A stretch of DNA of 64,000 nt from Deuterostichococcus epilithicus. Taxonomy: Eukaryota; Chlorophyta; Trebouxiophyceae; Prasiolales; Stichococcaceae. Where the stretch lies: contig JAVTLE010000016.1 of NCBI GenBank assembly GCA_033439295.1, positions 62,001 to 126,000 of the forward strand. The letters run 5' to 3'. A program made the position numbers and the translations under genes. Positions within the stretch are counted from its first letter, which is position 1. Every line of letters begins with the position of its first letter. This document shows, piece after piece, positions 47,276 to 58,900 of the stretch. The notes beneath the pieces were generated by a model. It was not told where the DNA came from, ran no database searches, and was given only the letters and a program-made list of their open reading frames with translations.

Positions 47276-49853
47276 ATGGGGCAGACTGACGATGTCGATA
47301 TGACCGACCCGCGGCTGCAGCGCTGCGGCTTTGCCAAGCTTGAGGTATGCCACTTGCACGCTGCGAAGGCACTGCTTTTACCGATGCATGCGCTGGCGCG
47401 CCCGCCTGGCCACCATCATGCAGGCGTGATCTGACCCGCCGCAGCGGGCGCAGTCTCGCTTCGCACCAGCGTCGTGCACCGGGAGCGGCGCGCTACGGAC
47501 CACAGACGGGCCACAGCACGCACTGACGCGGACGCTGAGCGCTCTTGTGGTGGAACCCTAATCCCTGAACCCTGATCCAGACCAGCTTTGGCTGTCCGGT
47601 GGCGCCACAGGGGCCGGGCGGCTTCGAGTACTTTATCCGCAAGTACGACATCATCCTGGGGCGGCGCTCCAGCAGCGCGGCCACGGACGTTGTGCTGGGC
47701 GACAACATGAACCTGAGCCGCAAGCACGCCGCCATCAGCTACAACTTCGACAAGGGTGCGCGGGCGGCATGTGTGACATGTGCAGTGTGTGGTGTCGGGG
47801 ACCGCTTGTCCTTGTGGCCGCACCTGCGCAGGGCTCTCTGCATTCACTCAGACCTGGGACCGGAGTTGAGGGGCCATATTCGAGCCTGCGTTTTGCCGAA
47901 TCCGCGTCTGCAAACGCTAGTGTACCCCTTGCGATGGGGCTCACCCCGCGCAGGGTCTATAACAGGTCAGAGCAGCACTCATTGGCGCACTTCACAGAGT
48001 CTTCGGGGTTCAGAAGCTCCCACTGTGCTGCAGCCAGTTCCGTATCCGCAGTCTGCAGAGCTCAGGCTCTGCCTCTGCCTGTCGCAGGTGCCTTCGAGCT
48101 GACGGTGTTGGGCAAGAATGGCGTCAGCATTGATGGCGTGCTGCATACACCAAACGCCTCTCCTGCATCGCTCACTAGCCAGGTTCGCTTGCGATCGCTT
48201 AAAACAACGAGCATCAGCCGTTATGGCCATGGCACCGCTGCCTGCTGTGTATGACAGTTGCCCCTTCTAGGCTGCGCCAGGCGCTCGTGGTTGCACGATA
48301 GCATTCTACGAGGAGGGCCTCTTCTTGCATCCTCTCAAGAGCGCAGCCAATGCTGATCAGGACAGGCGCCAGTCTGCGCAGGTGCTGCTTGCGATGGGCG
48401 ACCGGCAGTTCTACTTCCTGCTGCCCAAACTGCCCAGCAAGCCGCGCCCCCGATCCAAGTGCGCGCTTGGGAGCTCCCTGCCTGAGATTGCATTAGATTG
48501 CACCTCGCATGCGCTCCTGGATGCATGTACAGATCTGCATTGCTGGTTTCCTTCCATCGGATCCTCGCAGAAATGGCAGAGACTGCATCGCATGCCGTTG
48601 AAGAGCTCCCGTCACGATTTTCCTGAAAGGCAGGCGCCCCTTTGTCACACCTGGCATTCGAGTGTCGTGCCAGTGTGCATCGCTCGAGCGAGGTCTCGAG
48701 ATAGGATGCAACGCCCAGCCTGATGTGCTGGTCACCCTCACAGGGCGCCAAAGAAGGCTGCTGGGGAAGACGCGCCTTCCGCCGCTGGTCGCGCCGCCCT
48801 GGACCTCAACGAGCCGCCGCCGCAGGAGGCCCAGGCTCCGACGCCGGCGTCACTGCCGCAAGCGGCACTGCCGCGCGGCGTTGGGCATGGGCAGACTCTC
48901 GAGGGAGGCCGCTACGATGGGGCGGGCGGCGCTGCGGGCCTCTTCCCAGCGGCCGCACACGCGCCGCCGCCGCAGCAGCAGCAGCAGCAGCAACTTCTGG
49001 AGCAGCAGCAGCAGCCGCAGCAGCAGCAGGCGGCGCTGCGGCACCCGGACGAGATCGGCGCCTTTGGCGCCGGCCGTGCCGAGCAGCAGCCGCGGCAGCC
49101 GTTCTGGCCGCAGCACTGGCCGGCGACGACGCCGCAGCAGAATGGCGTGCCGAGTCCGCAGCGGGGGGCGCAGGTCACGAGTGGCCAGCCGCGGGAGGCG
49201 GCGCCAGCGCTTCCAGCGACCCACGGCGGTCCGCAGCCGTTCGCGCAAATCCACGAGACTCAGCTGCAGCAGCAGCTGGAGGCGCAGCTGCAGCAGATAC
49301 AGCGGCAGCAGCAGCTCCAGCAGCTGATGCAGCAGCAGCAGCAGTTTCTGGAGCAGGCGCAGCAGGCGCAGCAGGCGCAGCAGCAGCAGCAGCAGCAGCA
49401 TCGCGCCATGCAGCAGCAGCAGCATCGCGCCATGCAGCAGCCGCAGCAGCAGCCAGCAGCAGGGCTAGTGCAGCTCCAGGGTGACGCCCCGCCGGCCCCG
49501 GCGCCGCAGCCGCCGCTCGGCAACGGCGTCCCCCGGGTGCGAAATGTGCGCAGTATTGGTTCCGTCCGCCATGCAGTGCGCCTGCCGGGTCCAGGCGCTT
49601 GCCTGCTGCACCCCGCGTCAGAATCGCCCTGTGTGCTGCCGTCCGCTCCGAGCGCTACAGTCCCGTCAGCCCGCCAATTCCTGAGCAGCCATGCTCGGTG
49701 CTGCAGGGCAGTGCTCCCGGGGGCGCATCCGCAGCGGCGCTCGGCTTTGGTGCGGGCTACTCGACGCTGACCACCGGATTCGGCGAAGCTCCGCAGCAGA
49801 CTCAGCAGCAGCCGTACCAACATTCCCCGTCGCACCAGCCACCGCCGCAGTAG
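47276..49853 (+). CDS. FHA-domain protein (plant FHA2-like) with DLNEPP motif and Gln-rich tail
   Basis: Phosphothreonine-binding nuclear regulator. Exons 47276-47344, 47581-47755, 48088-48182, 48382-48458 and from 48744 join in phase. The FHA domain spans FEYFIRKYDIILGRRSSSAA, NMNLSRKHAAISYNFDK, FELTVLGKNGVSIDGVLH and VLLAMGDRQFYFLLP. The GR, SRKHA and KNG motifs that contact phosphopeptide are all present. The IRKY...LGR and GDxxFYFLLP wording matches plant FHA2-type proteins, which influence transcription. After the domain comes ALDLNEPPP (48799-48819), a DLNxxP-type EAR motif that in plants binds TOPLESS corepressors. A long Gln-rich region follows (about 48960-49470). The last exon reads GFGAGYSTLTTGFGE and stops at 49851-49853. 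The start could be 47174, in the same frame, which adds 34 residues. The exon 1/2 acceptor lies directly after a CCCTAATCCCTGAACCC tract. Confidence 0.88.
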
Positions 49854-50230
49854 CGGACTTTCGACAGCAGCAGCCGCTGCCCAGGGAGCTATGCATACCG
49901 GAGGAGCCTTACTAGAGCGCAAAACGATGGAGAACACTCCTTGCGCAGGGGGATAGGGGTGCGTAGCCACATTCTACGGCTTTTGTTGTCGTCCTGTATG
50001 GACAGGGAGAATACAGGAATGCCACCAGTCTCGTTCATGCAGGAGACTTTGCTGCGATTCGAAAGATATAAGCCCTGATTTGCCTGCAGATGACCACCGG
50101 ATGACCTCAACCCCCGAGAAAACCCGGGAATTATGTGGTCTGGCAGCGGGAACACAAGAAGCATGCGGAAGCTCGTGCGCGCACGCACTTTCGGCCCTGG
50201 CACTCCCTGGCAAAGTGCCGTTCAGTACTC
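49854..50230. other. Short intergenic region
   Basis: 377 bases between the FHA gene stop and the first bZIP gene start, same strand. Nothing recognisable. Confidence 0.6.
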
Positions 50231-53200
50231 ATGGCGGACAGCGCGGTGCTGCGGGGTGAGGATAGCTGGCTGTCGGACCTGGCTGCCGAGTTCCTCGACG
50301 GCCAGGCCTCGTTCGACTTTCCGCTGGGCGAGGCGCAGGATCCCTTCACGTCGGACAGCCTACTGCTGCCGCCCCTGACGTTCCCGAGCAGCAGCGACGA
50401 CAGCACGCCAGGGCAGCAGGTGGCTGACTGTGCCCGACCTGTGTCCGACCAGAGAAACCTCCGTGCGCACAGCCTGGTGTTGCGCATGCGGCAACGCTCC
50501 ATTGCCTCCGGAGCACCGAGTGCTCACCGATCGGCACTGTGAGACGCCCGCAGTTGCCTAGTGTGCGCAAGCGGAGGCGGAAACCTGAAAGTGCTGTCCA
50601 CTCGTGCGCTCGTCAAATACGCGACCGTGCCTCGCAGGGATCGCCGGCGCAGCCGCCGATCAGCGCCGGGCCGCCGCCTTCGCAAGGTGGTGTTGAGGCC
50701 TTCGGGCTGCTGCCGCAGGCGCCTGCCCAGCCTGCTGAGCTGGACCACGGACGCTTTCCGCCTTTCGGCTACGTTCCACCGCAACTCGCCGCGCCGCAGC
50801 AGCCGCAGGAGCCGCCGTCCCTGAGCAAGTCTAGCATCGGGGACGCCTCCGTCTCCAGCGGCGACCGCTGGACGGGCTACGATGCCAGTGGCAGCTCGGG
50901 ACACCTGCGCGGCAGCGGCAGCGGCAGCGGCGCCGCCTCTGGCGGGCAGCCTCCTCCAGAGGTACAGACCCTCGATTCTTCGAGCTGTCGTTGCTTGATC
51001 ACCCTTGACTGTTATCGCTGGGGCACGGAGCAGCATCGACTGGCAACATGCATGCTGTGTGCGCTTTGCCCCCGCTGTGCATGCTCTGCCACTGATCGAC
51101 ACTTCTGCACCCTGTCGCGCGGCAGCTGCAGGCGTCATATAGCGACGACTACGACAAGGCAAACAACCAGGTGCTGAAGTTCAAGGAGAAAAACCGGGCA
51201 GCGCAGCGGCGGTATCGGGAGCGGCAGAAGGTCCGCACCTCAGCCCTTCCGGCCAGTACCTTGATGCCTTCCGGCTGTGTGGGTTGTGTGGGCCTGCCCT
51301 CTCGTGATTGCTCAGTGGGTGCTCTGCGTGCCGCTTCTGAGCACCACACAGCGCCGTGTTGCAGGCGGAGCGACAAATGGTCACTGGGATCACCAGCAGC
51401 AACCCCTGTGATCGCGTCTTGCTGATCCCACAGGAGAAGCTGCTGGCCAGTGAGGAGAAGGTGGCGGAGCTGCAGCAGCAGCTGCAGCAGATGCGTCTGG
51501 AGCAGGAGACGCTCGCGCAGCGCAATGCGCTGCTGGAGCGTTTGCTGGCAATGCAGCAGCAGGCGCAGGCGCAGACGCCGACAGAGACGGGCAAACGCGC
51601 GGCCATCGAGGGCCAGAAGGACGCTTGGTGGCTGGACAAGCAGATGAAGGTATGCGGCGGACCATTCAGTGGAAGTGCCGTAGGCTTGCCTTGCTGCGCG
51701 TGTGCACCCGACAAGCATTTTGCGGAGCGCCAGCGTCAGGCATGGCACCCGGTTACGGACAGTTTCCCAGAACACTGCCCACACCTCGTCAGCAGGCTTT
51801 GTTGAGAACGTGCAGGCAGCTTTCCGAGCCAGCAGCTGGCAGACCATGTCAGCGCGCGCTGCCAGTCTGTCAAGCGATTGCAGCGATGACCAGCTGCCTT
51901 GCTAGGCCCAGCTGCTGCAGGCGTCACAAGACTAGCACCCTGCTCAAGCATCAGGACCTTGCCAGGGCAGCCCACACTGGCAAGGACAGCTCGAGGAGCA
52001 CGAAGCGCTTTTCTCATCGTCTCGTTTAAGCTTGTTTGCAGGTGTACATGGAGCAGGCGATGCAGCTGAGCGGCGAGCTGGTGTTCACCGTACGCAAGGC
52101 TGCACCCCTGCGGCTGACGCAGGCCCAGGTGGGCTCCGCTGTAGGGTTTGGGGATTAAGAACACCACTTGGCTGCCGCGCTGGTCCCCCGGCTTGCATCA
52201 GCAGGGCGGCAGGGCACTCGGGGCGCTGTTCCCTCACTGCGTCAGGCTGTGGTGGTGCCCGACTGCAGCGCTGCCGGCCGCTGGCAGGACCAGGCTCGTG
52301 TGTGCGAGCTGCGACACTCGTTCGTGCACTGTCCGACCTCCTGCGCAGAGGCTGGAAACGTTACCGCGCTGGTTCCACCGCCCGATGCCGCTCGTGTCAC
52401 TGCTCTGCAGCTGGCGGCGATGCCGCACAAGGACTTTGGCGACCTGTGGAGGTGCGCGTGCGACTGGGCACGGATGCACGAGTGCTCGAGCTGCCCATGT
52501 TTGCGCGCTGCTAGCGGTCACAGAATACGACGGGTGTGCACATGGGTGCTGTCGGTGTGCGGCTGGAGTTGCTGACGTCGCCTGCTCTGATGCCATCGCA
52601 GGGAGTACATGAATGCCTTCGCCGAGTGTCTCCTCGAGATGAATGGCGACGAGAACTCGCCCGCGGGTCGGCGCCTGGTGCGTGGCTCAGCTCAGCTCGA
52701 ATCCTTGCGTCTGCTTGTACGAATGACCTGGTCGGCGCTAATCGGGGCCCTTGTGTCAGCACCTCGCACACAGCATGCCACCAGCCGGTTCTGACTGCAG
52801 CATCTGCATGTGACTCAATCGAAGCTGGGAGCCCTGCAGCATCTGCATGTGATTCAATCAAAGCTGGGAGCCTTGCATCGTCCTTGTCTGACTGCCTCAG
52901 CTCCTGCCCGTGGCCTGTGTGCAGACGCGGCTGGTCTTTGAGGCGGGCCAGCTCAAGGTGCGACTCCTGGCGTGCCTTCCGTGCCCATGTCTTCTGCGGT
53001 CCAGCCGCCCGATGTGCTTGCTTCGCTTTTAAACAGCTTCCATGCGAGTGCAGCTCTGACACGCTCTCCTTTCGCCTGCGCTGACACACGTGCGATGGCC
53101 TGAGCCTGACCGCCCTCACCTCCTCTTGCTTCCGCACAGGGCGCAATCCTGATGAGCTTCCCGGACCGCATCCACGCGCTGCAGAAGCGCACCTACGAGC

Positions 53201-55235
53201 ACACGGGGCTCAACACCGACAAGCCGCTGACGGACGAGGTCTGGGGCCAGGTGCGCATCTCCTATCGATGTTGTTGTCACCATTTCACCCTGTCACCGCG
53301 GCTGCCGGACACCGTCATCATCGCGACACGCACGACCTTGGGTTGCAGGCATCCCGAATCAGGAGCAGGACACGCGTGACCGCTCTTATTGCCGGCTTTT
53401 GGTGCCGGATTTGATCCGCTTCCTTGTGTGCGCAGATGGCGGAAAGCGCGCGGCTGTCCCCTCTGCAGCGGGAGACCATCATCAAGCTGCGGGACCTGTA
53501 CCTGCGCAATGTGGGCATCCTTGCGCGGCGCCGCCAGCGCCTCACCTCCGTGCTGCAGGTGACATGTTTTGCGGCACATTACCCGTGGCTCGCTTCACGC
53601 ATGAACGCAGCCGGCAGGTCCGGATAAGCAGACTGCCAAACCTGGCAGCCCGCTGCCAGCGCCACGCCTGTGTGCTGCGCCTAGCACCTTACTGCGCTTG
53701 CTGTGCCGCTGCAACAGCAGCCGCACGTCGTGACTCGAGTGCAGCAGATCAGGGACTGCTTCGCACGTGCTGGCTACCGCCGCCCTGCGCCTGTGTGCTG
53801 GGGAGCCCCAGCGCAGGCTGCCGTGGCATTGCTGCAGCAAGGCTGCCAAGCGTCAGGGTTTCGTGCCGCGCAGACGGCGCTGCCGATGAGCAACGACCAG
53901 TGCGGTGGCGTGACGGACAACAAGTACAGGTGCGCTGGCATGTATTTGTTGTTTTTGAACAGTCGTTTGCTCTGCTGCTGCTGGCCTGCCGGTCCACACC
54001 TAGTGGGGCCTATGCATGACCTGCTGAGTTGCAGAAAGCCAGAAAACACTTCTCTGACGAAGCAGCCGGGCATTTTGGGTGCTGCGCCACTGCGCGGATC
54101 CAGAGCTCCATCCTTATTCTTGCTGACCCCCCTCTTCCCGCAGCTGCACGTTGGGCACGATGGACGAGCTGCGCGACACGCTGCGCGACGAGCACAGCTG
54201 CCTGATGCAATTCGTGCTGACCATCTGGCGGCGCGTGTTCACGCCGGCCCAGGTGCATAGAAAGCCCTCATAAAACCCTCAACCGTGCGCATCGTACACT
54301 TCACCTTGCAGCAGTTGTTCCCATCGCTGCCTTGGCACTTGCACTCGTCGTCCAGCTGGGCGAGGCTGGATGCTGCCATGTGAGGCTTCAGCCTCCCGGC
54401 TGCGGTGGGGCTGTACACACCGCATTTCCGTGTGCACGCTTCAGCCAGATCACCCTTTTCAGTGTGGCCTCACCAGTTCCGGCATGCATGCAGCAACACC
54501 GGCCCCCTGTTGCGCAGGCTGCTCACATGAACATCGCTGCATACCCAAGTAATGCGGACGTTCTACGGGTGGCGGAGGCGAGTCGATCCGACCCAGTTGC
54601 TGTGTTCAAAGTCTAAGGCGCCATTCAAATGACGTCATTTCATACTGTCATTGTTGGTTGTCCTTGGCGAACCTGCTCGAACTGACTGGGAACTGTCACG
54701 ACAGGTGCTGGCGCGTGCGGCAGGCCACCCCTACTCCTGCACCGTCATGAAGCAGGGTGAGCATGTGCTGCCACTTATCAAGGTCCAAGTTTGCCGAGCA
54801 GCATCTCCGACCAGCGCTGCCTGCTGCTGTCTGCAGACGTCGGGGCAAAGGGGCATTGCCAGGGCTAGTAGGCAGTGAAAGCAATTGCCTCGCATCCCTG
54901 CTTGCGGCCTGCGATTCGCAACTGTCCGCGACGGCCGCTCTGCCCATGCAGCAACCTTTCCTTGAAATCCCTTCACGGCCTTGCCAAGGCCTTGACACGC
55001 TGCTCGAGTACGATCTGGTTCACGTCCAGGCGCGATGGAGGAGGGTGCGCAGCTGGTCCCTGTCGATGCGGCGCTGCCAGACAGCATGCGGGCATGGACG
55101 GCACCGGCGGTGGACCTGGCCGCCCTGTACCCTGGCCTGGCGCATGCCGAGGCGGGAGGGCTCATCACGCTGCCTGCGGCGCCATCGTCGCCGCGCAACG
55201 GCAGCCTGGTGGTGGCACCCGCCAACGGCATCTGA
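50231..55235 (+). CDS. bZIP transcription factor, array copy A
   Basis: First of three tandem bZIP-related genes. Exon 1 (50231-50419) is an acidic activation-like segment (SWLSDLAAEFLDGQASFDF). After a Pro/Ser-rich exon (50638-50961), exon 51126-51230 ends in the basic region KEKNRAAQRRYRERQK, which has the N-x7-R signature of AP-1/Pap1-like bZIPs. The zipper follows in exon 51434-51649 (EKLLASEEKVAELQQQL, then RNALLERLL). A long conserved C-terminal region comes next: GELVFTVRKAAPLRLTQAQ, EYMNAFAECLLEMNGDE, TRLVFEAGQLK, GAILMSFPDRI, ARLSPLQRETIIKLRDLYLR, LMQFVLTIWRRVFTPAQ and VDLAALYPGL. It ends PANGI at 55233-55235. This order of helices is loosely reminiscent of the DOG1 region in plant TGA bZIPs (low confidence). 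About 13 exons, acting as a nuclear DNA-binding regulator. Confidence 0.88.
52798..52875 (+). repeat. 39-base intronic tandem repeat, two copies
   Basis: Copies at 52798-52836 and 52837-52875 begin CAGCATCTGCATGTGA and differ at three positions. They lie in an intron of bZIP copy A. The low divergence indicates a recent duplication. Confidence 0.9.
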
Positions 55236-55936
55236 TCTGACGGCGGGTTTGCGGCGGGTTTGCGGGGTCTGCACTGCAGAGTGAAGGGGAACGATCTCAG
55301 CGGGCTTCTTGTATGTGCACGGGCGTGTCGCCCTGCGTCGACGAACAAATTTTATTTTCCACGGTGCTGAGGCGTGGTGTTCAAGAGTTCATTGTGGCCA
55401 CGACTGGCACAGCAAGCAGTGCCAGGTGCTGCAGGCTGCAGGTGTCGTCGATTCGGGCATGCGCACCTGCTCGTTCATGAACCAAGCAGCGTCGTGAGTT
55501 GCTGAACCAGTTTTGTTTCCTGCATGCGTGCTGAAGTTGTTTCCTGTTTGTGTGATGTGAATTTGAGCGGATGAGGCCCCCTTGCGATGACGAGCCATCC
55601 GCTCCACGTGGGGCGAGTGTGTCAATCCGAGCATCCGACCCGTACTTGTACTGTGCTTAACGCTCTTTCCCTTTAGCCGCTGCCCTGCAATTCCTCCCGA
55701 AATGGAAGCTGCGACCTTTTCCGGATAGACATGCAAAATTAAGTCGGTCGCAGCCGTCGCGCGGTGGCTTAGACGTTTGACACTCCGTCTCGCACATTGC
55801 CTCAGGCAACAGGCAAACGGCCTTTGTATTCACCCTACACCCCGGGGCAGAGCTCATATGACTGGCATCTGTAACATCATCATCTAGGAGCCTGCTGTGG
55901 TGCTGGAACAGTTGGATCACTCAGCTTCCCCTCGCG
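55236..55936. other. Intergenic region between bZIP copies A and B
   Basis: About 700 bases, AT-richer in the middle. It should contain the 3' UTR of A and the promoter of B. No coding frame is supported. Confidence 0.6.
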
Positions 55937-58900
55937 ATGGAGCCGGCATCGTTGGAATGGGGATTCTTAGATGCCACGGTGGATTGGGAGGACCTGCTGC
56001 AGGAGCCTCTGCTGCCTACCCTCATGGAGGACTCGCCGCTGGACCTGGCGCTGCGGGACGGGCTCGGAGACCAGGTGATGCTGCGTCCCATATTCACAGC
56101 AACTTCGGGCATTGAGACTCAAGTGGTTCTCATGACGTCACATCTGTCCCCGAACGAACTCAGGATCGCGAAGCCGTGGCGCTGGAGCAGCTGCTGGCGG
56201 AACCGCAGCCCGCGGGCGCCGCGCTTTCGTCGCCCGGCACAGCAGCGGCGGGGCTGCAGCCCGGTAGCAGCGGCGACTTCTCCTGGGGCTCGCAGCCCGG
56301 CAGCGCCTACGAGCCGGTGAAGGACGAGCCTGGGTTGCGCGCCTCCAGCGGGGAGCTCAATGCCAGTGGGTCCGGCGCTGCGCCTGCAGTCAGCACTCCG
56401 CCGCTGTACGGCGCACCGCCCCTCTATGGCGCGCAGTCCGGCGGCAGCGATTCTGCCGGCAACGCGGCGCCACAGGCGCGCCTTCCGAGTGGCAGCGTCC
56501 ATGTTTCGCTTGATCAAGCGAAGCCTCTCATGGAGGCCCCCGGGTGCTAAATGCTTTCTGTGCCTGCGACATGCTCTCGAGGCTTGCCCGCCCCCCGGGC
56601 GAGGCACTTGCGCACTAGGAAAAAAGACCTGCTGCGTCCGACATTGTGTAAATCGAACCTTTCACGACCTGCAAGCACATGCGACAGGAAGCGCGACGCA
56701 CATTTCAGCCACATGCGGCGCCACCAGGCGAAGAGGCGCGCACCAAGGACGCGGTGCTGACCATGCGCCAGAAGAATCGGGTGGCACAGCGCCGATACCG
56801 GGAACGCAAGCGGGTGAGACACAGCCGCAGCAATGGCATATGAAGCCTTCACTACAGGACGGGCCATGTGGGCCGCGGTGCATGTGTGCATGCAGAAACC
56901 CTAGAGCCCGCTGCTGCCGTGAACCCGGCCCGCGCCAGCACGGTCAGGCATGACCGCATCAGGTGGCGCACTCCCGGCGTCCGGCCGGCACCGAGGTGCT
57001 TCCTGTTGCGCCTCGCAGGAGCAGCTGCAGCAGGTGGATGAGAAGGTGGCGGAGCTGCAGCAGCAGCTGCGCCAGATGCAGATGGACAAGGTGACAGTCA
57101 GCATGTCAAGCATCGCCTGTGCGACAGCTTGTGTTGCATGCTGCCCACAGCGCAGCGGCGCCCTGCCGCCTCCTTGTGCATCAGAACCTGTGCGAAGGGC
57201 GTCGGCAGCAGCTCCAGCAGCGATGGCCGTCTTGGACGGGCATCATCATGCTGTTCCGTTTCTGCACGATCGATGCCGTCGCGGCCGTCATCGTGTGAAC
57301 CATGTGCATGGTTGCACGTCCAGGAGGAGCTGGCACGGAGGAATTCGCTGCTGGAGCGGCTCGCCGCGATGCAACAGCAGCAGCAGCGGCAGGCGGCAGT
57401 GACGGCGGCGAGGGAACCTCAGGACGGCCTCACTTCCAAGCGCTGGTGGCAAGATGAGCAGATCAAGGTGCTGGCCCTGAATCATGTCCTGCTGGGCGAG
57501 TGGCTGCGAAACCCGTGCTGCCAGCTGCGGAAGGGCGGCTAAACCCACATGCTACCCAGGCCAGCCTGGCGCCACACAAGCTTCCTGCTCAGTGGCTGTG
57601 TCTCGGCACCCGTGTCAGCGCGCCAGGCGATTCTGCACCACGTATGGATTTCAGCTGCTGCAATGATGCAGGAGTACTACAGCAAGTGGCTGCATCTGGA
57701 GGGCCCCTTCATCATCACGCTCCGCCGCGACGCTCCAATCTACCTCACTCGTGCACAGGTGTGCCGGCGTGGCTGTCTGCTCGTCCTGCCTGCAGGTCTG
57801 GCACGCCGCATGGTCGCAGCAATTTTCCCAGTGCCCTCGTGAGTCGTTGCGGCGCCCCTGCAGCGCCACAGGAACGAGATGGCAGGCGGCGCCTTGCGGT
57901 GTCCCACGGGCGCCGAGGAGCACTACTGTGCAAGGGTCGAGAAGCCTAGGCAACGCTGAAAGGATGGCATGTCCAACTGCCCGCAGGCGTCCAAGATGCC
58001 GCTGCAGGAGTTCCAGGCGATGCAGGCGGAGTTCGTCAACGAGTTTGCCGCCTGCCTGCTGAAACTGCAGGGCGACAAGGGCGGCGCCGCTGCGCAGCGC
58101 CTGGTAAGCTTGCTTCGGACGTGCCCATGGTATGCGCCATTGGCTGGGCGTCTTCAGCTGCGATCGTGCATACTGGGTCGGGACCGTCAGTCGCACCAGG
58201 TCTTGATGTGGCAGGGGCGGCGCCGGCCCGCAGTGCCCGGGTTGGGTCCAGGGCTAGGATTTTGAGACTGCGGCAAACGCTCCCCGGTCGTAGTTGTCAG
58301 CTAGACAGCCACTGGAGGCACAGTCGGCCAGTGCAACCAGCGGACCCACAGTCTTCTCCTGAGAATGAGGAGTAGGGGTCCGACAACGATGCATCGGCGA
58401 GCTCTTGGTGTCTGCTCGCAGGAGCGGCTCGTGGTGGAGTCGGTGCAGCTGAAGATGTCCATCATGCTGGCGTATCCGGACCTGCTGCTGTCTCTGCACA
58501 GCCTGGCGCAGAAGCCGTCGCCCAGCGGCGGCAGCAGCGGCAGCGGCGGCTCGCCATGGCAGCGAGCCATCGTACCGACTGGCCAGCCGTCGGACGAGGA
58601 CAATGACCGGGTGAGCAGCATCTCAGAGGCTTACAGCATTCCAAAGGGGTAAACTTCCTGGTACCGTACTCTGGTTGAGTATGGCCCGTGCCATGACTTC
58701 AAACGCCATGCCGGCAGGCTTCAGTGCTTTGTACGAACCTCCGTGCACGCTGCAGCCCTGCACAGGTGGCATGCCGCCACGCCTCGCCGCGCCGCTGACA
58801 CAGGTCGGCGCATTCCTGCTTCACTGTCTTCATTCCTTCGCCATTTCTCCGCCTTCACCTGCGCGCCTGGCCTCCGCTTCAGATCCTGGCGAGCATGCGG

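Noticed and set aside
48850-49425. Long minus-strand Leu-rich frame opposite the FHA gene
   Set aside because: It is the complement of the CAG-rich Gln tract; FHA exon phases and domain homology fix the plus strand as coding.
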